From contig JAFGDA010000192.1 in NCBI GenBank assembly GCA_016932375.1, forward strand, positions 1 through 9,944: a stretch of DNA of 9,944 bases, read 5' to 3'. The DNA comes from Actinomycetota bacterium. GTDB taxonomy: Bacteria > Actinomycetota > Humimicrobiia > Humimicrobiales > Humimicrobiaceae. Under the pieces are notes generated by a model that saw only the letters and a list, made by a program, of their open reading frames with translations, was not told the origin of the DNA and ran no database searches. Positions 7,374 to 9,944 of the stretch are shown here, piece after piece. Positions within the stretch are counted from its first letter, which is position 1. The number at the start of each line of letters is the position of its first letter. The position numbers and the translations under genes are program-made.

Positions 7374-7976
7374 ATGGCAATAAAAAACATGGGAAACAGC
7401 AATTGCAGATTCAAAAAAAGAGCTGGTCTTTTAATTATGGCAACATGTACCGCCATGCTTATAAGCCTGATTTCCGGCTGTACATGCCCTGTTTTTTCAT
7501 TACTGGAGCGGGCAACAGGCCTGGATATCAGGACCGGTGATAACATAGAAGAACAGCTAATGGATGATGCCCTTGTATATCCTGGCTCCACTGTTCTTGT
7601 ACAGGTTTCTGGAAACATGGAGAGGATAATCGAATTCATTGGTGATTACGGCGTCAGGTTATCCGGAAATGAAAAATCCGCGCTGGATCAGCTTCCGGAA
7701 GATATAAAAAATGAAGAAATAAATATGACCCTGTATTCTACAGCGGATAATAAATCACAGGTCCTTGATTACTATCAGTCACTTACAACGGAAGGCTGGG
7801 AAATGGGCGGAATAGAAAGACCCGGCCAGGACCAGGGTGCAGGTATGGATGCTTCAATTTTAATTGCGAGTAAGAATGAATACCGGCAGGCTTTTATTGT
7901 AAGCGGAATGGAAAATAATACTTTTATTATTTTTGTGGACTTTAACTGGGAAACGATGGGCCAGCTGGCAAAGTAA
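7374..7976 (+). CDS. Putative lipoprotein of unknown function
   Basis: I do not recognise this gene by name. From ATG 7374 it encodes 200 residues with a lipoprotein signal peptide: a basic stretch (CRFKKRAG), a hydrophobic core (LLIMATCTAMLISLI) and lipobox ISGC, the acylated Cys being residue 36. The mature part contains VYPGSTVLVQVSG, a region predicted helical by eye (IEDYG..NEKSALDQLPED type charge pattern), then VLDYYQSLTTEGWEMGG and a hydrophobic strand NNTFIIFVDFNW. The PG-S plus YYQSLxxxGW arrangement resembles many small bacterial lipoproteins with one alpha/beta sensor-like domain, but that is a loose likeness. ATG 7374 is preferred because AAAGGA at 7363-7368 is five bases away; ATG 7359, adding five residues, has no Shine-Dalgarno. 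No convincing promoter was found in 7247-7373. That gap holds A/T runs (A8T7 near 7333-7347), so read-through from alr is possible. Confidence 0.75.
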   Translation: MAIKNMGNSNCRFKKRAGLLIMATCTAMLISLISGCTCPVFSLLERATGLDIRTGDNIEEQLMDDALVYPGSTVLVQVSGNMERIIEFIGDYGVRLSGNEKSALDQLPEDIKNEEINMTLYSTADNKSQVLDYYQSLTTEGWEMGGIERPGQDQGAGMDASILIASKNEYRQAFIVSGMENNTFIIFVDFNWETMGQLAK

Positions 7977-8044
7977 TTTTGCATGTGAATCTTAAAATAT
8001 AATCTTTTTTTGAGCTATTATTTTTTAATATTTATTTAAAAAAA

Positions 8045-8073
8045 TTGTATAAGGCTTCTTTAAATGATAGAAT
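8045..8073 (+). promoter_or_regulatory. Extended -10 promoter for the small PLDc_N-like membrane protein
   Basis: TTGTAT (8045-8050) is followed after 17 bp by TAGAAT (8068-8073), with TG at 8065-8066 giving an extended -10 (TGaTAGAAT). Immediately upstream, 8010-8044 is almost pure A/T, resembling an UP element. The predicted start is near 8080, leaving a leader of about 30 nt that ends in the strong Shine-Dalgarno AGGAGG at 8101-8106. This separates the gene at 8112 from the preceding lipoprotein gene. Confidence 0.6.
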
Positions 8074-8111
8074 TTGAAAAATTCATAATATTATTTTAAC
8101 AGGAGGAATAT

Positions 8112-8453
8112 ATGAAGAAAATGTTGTCACTGCCAGCGCTGGCCCTTATGGTTATCTCCATGATTTTAATGGTGACAGGCTGCTCAAGCGAGGATGCTGT
8201 AGGGGCTGGAGTATCGGCCTTCCTGATAATCTGCTGGGTATTTTTTGCTATCATAGGCCTTCTTCTGTTTATACTATGGATCATTGCGCTTGTAGATGTC
8301 ATAAAAAGGAAAGAGGACGAATTTCCCGGTGGGGGGAATTCAAAGACCATATGGTTGATAGTTCTTCTGGTCACTCTGGTGTTAGGGTTCTACTGGATAG
8401 CTGCCATAATATATTATTTCATGGTAATGAAAAAAATGCCGAGAAAGAAATAG
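8112..8453 (+). CDS. Small membrane lipoprotein with a PLDc_N-like segment
   Basis: A 113-residue envelope protein. The N-terminus is a short signal peptide ending in a lipobox-like VTGC (Cys24), followed by SSEDAVG. A long hydrophobic helix (about residues 35-62) ends in IIALVDVIKRKEDEF, and a second helix spans about 79-104. The pattern LVDVIKRK...KTIWLIVLLVTLVLGFYWIAAIIYYF is quoted here in parts: LVDVIKRK, KTIWLIVLLV and GFYWIAAIIYY. It resembles the phospholipase D N-terminal membrane segment family (PLDc_N), which also occurs as stand-alone small proteins without catalytic HKD motifs. No enzymatic residues are present, so a structural, stress-related or regulatory membrane role is more likely; function is unknown. 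It could instead be a plain two- or three-helix protein whose first helix is not cleaved. Start fixed by AGGAGG at 8101-8106. It has its own promoter and ends before a bidirectional hairpin. Confidence 0.8.
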   Translation: MKKMLSLPALALMVISMILMVTGCSSEDAVGAGVSAFLIICWVFFAIIGLLLFILWIIALVDVIKRKEDEFPGGGNSKTIWLIVLLVTLVLGFYWIAAIIYYFMVMKKMPRKK

Positions 8454-8488
8454 CGGAAAATAATAAGATTCCGGTGTTTATAAAACTT

Positions 8489-8528
8489 CTTAAAGCCTCA
8501 CAAATCTAATAATAAGTGAGGCTTTAAG
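8489..8528. terminator. Perfect 13-bp hairpin between convergent genes
   Basis: CTTAAAGCCTCAC (8489-8501) pairs perfectly with GTGAGGCTTTAAG (8516-8528) around a 14-nt A/T-rich loop. It lies 35 bp after the stop of the plus-strand membrane protein gene and about 50 bp beyond the stop of the convergent minus-strand gene (8580), so it is well placed as a bidirectional transcription terminator. The T-run is weak: CTTTA follows on the plus strand, and AAGTTTTATA on the minus strand. A transcript-stabilising hairpin is an alternative. Confidence 0.7.
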
Positions 8529-8551
8529 CTTTATGCGGAATGTTTATAATG

Positions 8552-8571
8552 ATGAAGCAAACAAGCTTCAT
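8552..8571 (-). terminator. Short hairpin just after the minus-strand gene
   Basis: ATGAAGC (8552-8558) and GCTTCAT (8565-8571) form a perfect 7-bp stem with a 6-nt loop, eight bases past the stop codon of the minus-strand gene. The sequence following on the minus strand (CATTATAAAC) has no T-run. It may be an accessory 3' end structure rather than a true terminator; the stronger hairpin at 8489-8528 lies further on. Confidence 0.3.
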
Positions 8572-8579
8572 ATATATAG

Positions 8580-8780
8580 TTATAGATCCGGATCTTTTGT
8601 CCCCGAAAATTCCTTTATCACTTTAGAGATGGTGGGTGGTATTATTTCTTTCTGTTTCAGCACGTTCATGATATTTTTTAAACCTATGCGGCTGGCCACA
8701 TATCCTGCAGCAGCCCCGAGTACTGCACCACCTACTATATAGCCGATAATTTTTTTATCGGGCTCTTTTTTGTCTTCCAT
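8580..8780 (-). CDS. Small glycine-rich single-pass membrane protein
   Basis: This 66-residue minus-strand protein has a charged start (MEDKKEPDKK), one hydrophobic helix rich in Gly and Ala (IIGYIVGGAVLGAAAGYVASRIG, in parts: IIGYIVGGAVLG and AAAGYVASRIG, residues about 11-33) and a short amphipathic C-terminal region. The repeated small residues at four-residue spacing resemble glycine-zipper or YtxH-like proteins, which associate in membranes, but I cannot assign a family. It is judged real because GGAGGT (plus-strand 8785-8790) lies four bases before its ATG and a near-consensus promoter lies further upstream (8843-8872). The overlapping plus-strand reading frames at 8533-8742 and 8770-9042 lack such signals. 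It converges on the PLDc_N-like gene. Confidence 0.75.
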   Translation of the reverse strand: MEDKKEPDKKIIGYIVGGAVLGAAAGYVASRIGLKNIMNVLKQKEIIPPTISKVIKEFSGTKDPDL

Positions 8781-8842
8781 TTTTACCTCCGGTCTTAAGA
8801 ATCCTTTTTCCCTATTTTCAAACTACCAAACTGCCTTACATC

Positions 8843-8872
8843 ATTATAACTCAATCTTTATGATATTTTCAA
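8843..8872 (-). promoter_or_regulatory. Sigma70-type promoter for the minus-strand small membrane protein
   Basis: Read on the minus strand, TTGAAA (plus-strand 8867-8872) and a perfect TATAAT (8843-8848) are separated by 18 bp. Transcription would start near 8836, giving a leader of about 55 nt with GGAGGT at its end. It is back to back with a plus-strand promoter (8891-8919), with only 18 bp between the two -35 boxes. Confidence 0.65.
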
Positions 8873-8890
8873 AAAAAGGCTGCAAAAGGT

Positions 8891-8919
8891 TTGAAATATG
8901 GTTTTTATTGTTCTATCAT
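8891..8919 (+). promoter_or_regulatory. Sigma70-type promoter for the queuosine-precursor transporter
   Basis: TTGAAA (8891-8896) and TATCAT (8914-8919) are separated by 17 bp, five of six matches each. The start would be near 8926, so the transporter mRNA would carry a long leader of about 135 nt. It is divergent from the minus-strand promoter at 8843-8872, and both could share control through the 18 bp between them. Confidence 0.5.
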
Positions 8920-8955
8920 ATTTATTCCGGTTTAATGGTAAATATCATAAGACTC

Positions 8956-8980
8956 TTTATATTGATAATTTATATTGATA
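8956..8980 (+). repeat. 12-bp direct repeat in the transporter leader
   Basis: TTTATATTGATA occurs at 8956-8967 and again at 8969-8980 (period 13). It lies 30-55 nt into the predicted leader. It could be an operator or simple AT-rich duplication; each copy contains a TTGATA that resembles a -35 box, but neither has a matching -10 at 16-18 bp. Confidence 0.5.
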
Positions 8981-9000
8981 TGAGGAAAATTATATTCATA

Positions 9001-9040
9001 CCTGCAACACCGGCAGGGTCCAAAAAAACGGGACCGGGGT
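9001..9040 (+). promoter_or_regulatory. GC-rich structured leader element, possible pseudoknot or riboswitch
   Basis: This 40-base GC-rich block stands out from AT-rich surroundings, directly before the transporter start. CCTGC (9001-9005) pairs with GCAGG (9013-9017). The loop's CCG (9010-9012) can pair with CGG (9029-9031) across a seven-A linker, giving an H-type pseudoknot layout. A competing hairpin pairs GGTCC (9017-9021) with GGACC (9031-9035). The Shine-Dalgarno AAAGGA is at 9046-9051. Compact A-rich pseudoknots are the design of class I preQ1 riboswitches, which often precede queuosine transporters. However, the loop here is shorter than in that class and I cannot match its conserved bases, so the assignment is only an inference. 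Confidence 0.35.
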
Positions 9041-9060
9041 AAAAGAAAGGAAGATTATAT

Positions 9061-9753
9061 TTGGAACGGCCAATTGGAGATAATAGCAGCTACAGGTATT
9101 TTGATATCATAGTAGGTCTCTTCGTCGCAGTTCTTCTTATATCCAATATTGCTTCCACAAAGATAGTACAGATATGGAGATTTACTTTTGACGGGGGCAC
9201 CATTTTATTTCCTCTTTCCTATATATTTGGAGATATCCTGACTGAAGTATATGGATACCGGAAAAGCAGGAAAGCGATATGGACTGGATTTTTCTGTGCT
9301 CTTTTAATGTCTGTAATCCTCGGGATTATTGGTGTTATGAAACCCGCTAATGGCTGGGAGCTCCAGGAAGCCTATATGTCAATACTTGGCCAGACTCCCC
9401 GTATTGTTGCAGCATCCCTCCTTGCTTATTTTGCCGGGGAATTTTCAAATTCCTTTATCCTTGCGAAGATGAAAGTGTTTACCGGTGGGAGGTGGCTGGC
9501 CGCGCGTACTATTGGCTCAACTGTTGTTGGTGAAGGGGTAGACACAATACTTTTTGTACTGATAGCATTTACAGGGGTATACTCCATGAGCCTGGTTGTT
9601 GCGATTATGGTTTCAAATTATATATTCAAGGTCCTGCTTGAGGTACTATTTACCCCACTGACCTACAAGGTTGTCAATACACTTAAAAGGGCAGAGGGTG
9701 TTGACTACTATGACTACCACACGGATTTTAATCCCTTTATATTTTTAAAGTGA
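9061..9753 (+). CDS. yhhQ: Queuosine precursor transporter, YhhQ/VUT family
   Basis: This 230-residue inner-membrane protein belongs to the VUT (DUF165, YhhQ) family, whose members import queuosine precursors (preQ0, preQ1 or queuine) for tRNA modification. Family landmarks: ISNIASTKIV after the first helix, FPLSYIFGDILTEVYGYRKSR, FAGEFSNSFILAKMK, RTIGSTVVGEGVDT and NYIFKVLLEVLFTPLTY. About six membrane helices are visible (near residues 14-33, 45-62, 74-93, 112-132, 158-176 and 180-203). The start is TTG at 9061, supported by AAAGGA at 9046-9051; no ATG lies before the first helix. The length is within the usual 210-240. The last residues (YYDYHTDFNPFIF) are a soluble tail. Which precursor is imported cannot be told, and no queuosine biosynthesis genes are in the window. 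It has a long leader with a possible RNA structure. Confidence 0.93.
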   Translation: MERPIGDNSSYRYFDIIVGLFVAVLLISNIASTKIVQIWRFTFDGGTILFPLSYIFGDILTEVYGYRKSRKAIWTGFFCALLMSVILGIIGVMKPANGWELQEAYMSILGQTPRIVAASLLAYFAGEFSNSFILAKMKVFTGGRWLAARTIGSTVVGEGVDTILFVLIAFTGVYSMSLVVAIMVSNYIFKVLLEVLFTPLTYKVVNTLKRAEGVDYYDYHTDFNPFIFLK

Positions 9754-9802
9754 TTCAGCAATTAAAGGTATCCATATCATTTTTTTTAATGGATTCAGCA
9801 AT
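9752..9802 (+). repeat. 11-bp direct repeat after the transporter gene
   Basis: GATTCAGCAAT occurs at 9752-9762, beginning inside the transporter stop codon, and again at 9792-9802 (period 40). Between them is ATCCAT(9770-9775)...ATGGAT(9789-9794) enclosing a T-run, too weak for a confident terminator. It may mark a small duplication or an insertion/excision scar. Confidence 0.5.
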
Positions 9803-9829
9803 ATGCACATGATTTTGCCGGTGAAAAAG

Positions 9830-9856
9830 TGGATAGATAGACCCTGTCTGCGTCCA
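9830..9856 (-). terminator. Weak interrupted hairpin followed by T-run on the minus strand
   Basis: AGAC (9839-9842) with GTCT (9846-9849) and TGGA (9830-9833) with TCCA (9853-9856) form an interrupted stem. On the minus strand it is followed by CTTTTTC (plus-strand 9823-9829), so it could end a minus-strand transcript entering from the right edge. The pairing is short and imperfect. Confidence 0.25.
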
Positions 9857-9866
9857 TCTGTGCTAA
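9847..9866 (+). repeat. Degenerate 10-bp tandem repeat (TCTGYG type)
   Basis: TCTGCGTCCA (9847-9856) is followed directly by TCTGTGCTAA (9857-9866), two units sharing TCTG-G and ending in A. This resembles the dispersed TCTGCG/TCTGTG-type degenerate repeats seen between genes in many environmental bacterial genomes; that likeness is from memory, not a search. Confidence 0.35.
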
Positions 9867-9872
9867 TGATTA

Positions 9873-9944
9873 CTATTTAACATCAGGTGGAGGGTATCTG
9901 TAGTGTCCCACGGTTGTGTATTCCTGAAGTACGTCAACTTCGCT
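9873..9944 (-). CDS. Possible C-terminus of a gene running off the right edge (partial)
   Basis: On the minus strand one frame is open from the window edge to TAG at plus-strand 9873-9875. It gives 23 residues ending EYTTVGHYRYPPPDVK, and the composition (aromatic, Pro-rich, ending in a charged lysine) looks protein-like. A second minus frame is also open in this short span, so chance is possible. I do not recognise a family. The placement, convergent with the transporter and before a weak minus-strand hairpin, is consistent with a real 3' end. Confidence 0.3.
   Translation of the reverse strand, partial: SEVDVLQEYTTVGHYRYPPPDVK

Noticed and set aside
8533..8742. Plus-strand open reading frame of 69 codons opposite the glycine-rich protein
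   Set aside because: It is antisense to a gene with better signals, contains the downstream hairpin, and has no ribosome binding site.
8770..9042. Plus-strand open reading frame of 90 codons between the minus-strand gene and the transporter
   Set aside because: It has no Shine-Dalgarno, starts inside the minus-strand gene, has a low-complexity Phe/Ile-rich translation, and covers the divergent promoters and leader structure.

Overview
The window is mostly a bacterial housekeeping neighbourhood followed by a looser accessory tail. The order rplM-rpsI-(orr-like)-glmS-acpS-nnr-CBS-alr matches the rplM-rpsI-glmM-glmS-acpS-nnr-alr order familiar from Actinobacteria. The moderate-to-low GC (about 40 %, judged by eye), heavy use of AGG and ATA codons and TTG starts are unlike typical high-GC actinobacteria. 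My best inference is an uncultured, probably anaerobic, deep-branching actinobacterial lineage. This rests on gene order and composition only; a Firmicutes-like or Chloroflexi-like host cannot be excluded.

Bases 1-3791 form a tight plus-strand operon: the 3' end of rplM (L13), rpsI (S9), a PLP-dependent racemase of the alanine/ornithine racemase family, glmS (glucosamine-6-phosphate synthase) and acpS (holo-ACP synthase). The racemase sits where glmM is expected in the actinobacterial order. A good sigma70-type promoter in the 129-bp gap (TTGACC, 17 bp, TATTAT) starts a second unit at 3832-7246: bifunctional nnr (NAD(P)HX repair), a two-CBS-domain protein and alr (alanine racemase). Together these genes supply ribosomal proteins, the amino sugar and D-alanine for the wall, activated acyl carrier protein, and nicotinamide cofactor repair.

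Bases 7247-8780 hold small envelope proteins: an unrecognised lipoprotein, a short lipoprotein/membrane protein with a PLDc_N-like segment behind its own extended -10 promoter, and a convergent minus-strand 66-residue glycine-rich membrane protein. A perfect 13-bp-stem hairpin lies between the two convergent genes.

Bases 8781-9944 hold a divergent promoter pair, a leader of about 135 nt with a GC-rich potential pseudoknot, and a YhhQ-family queuosine-precursor transporter. After it comes a short repeat-bearing intergenic stretch, then perhaps the C-terminus of a minus-strand gene running off the window edge.

I see no CRISPR array, tRNA, rRNA, insertion sequence or obvious defence system. The observations most worth following are the racemase in the glmM position, the structured leader of the queuosine-precursor transporter, and the CBS protein between nnr and alr.
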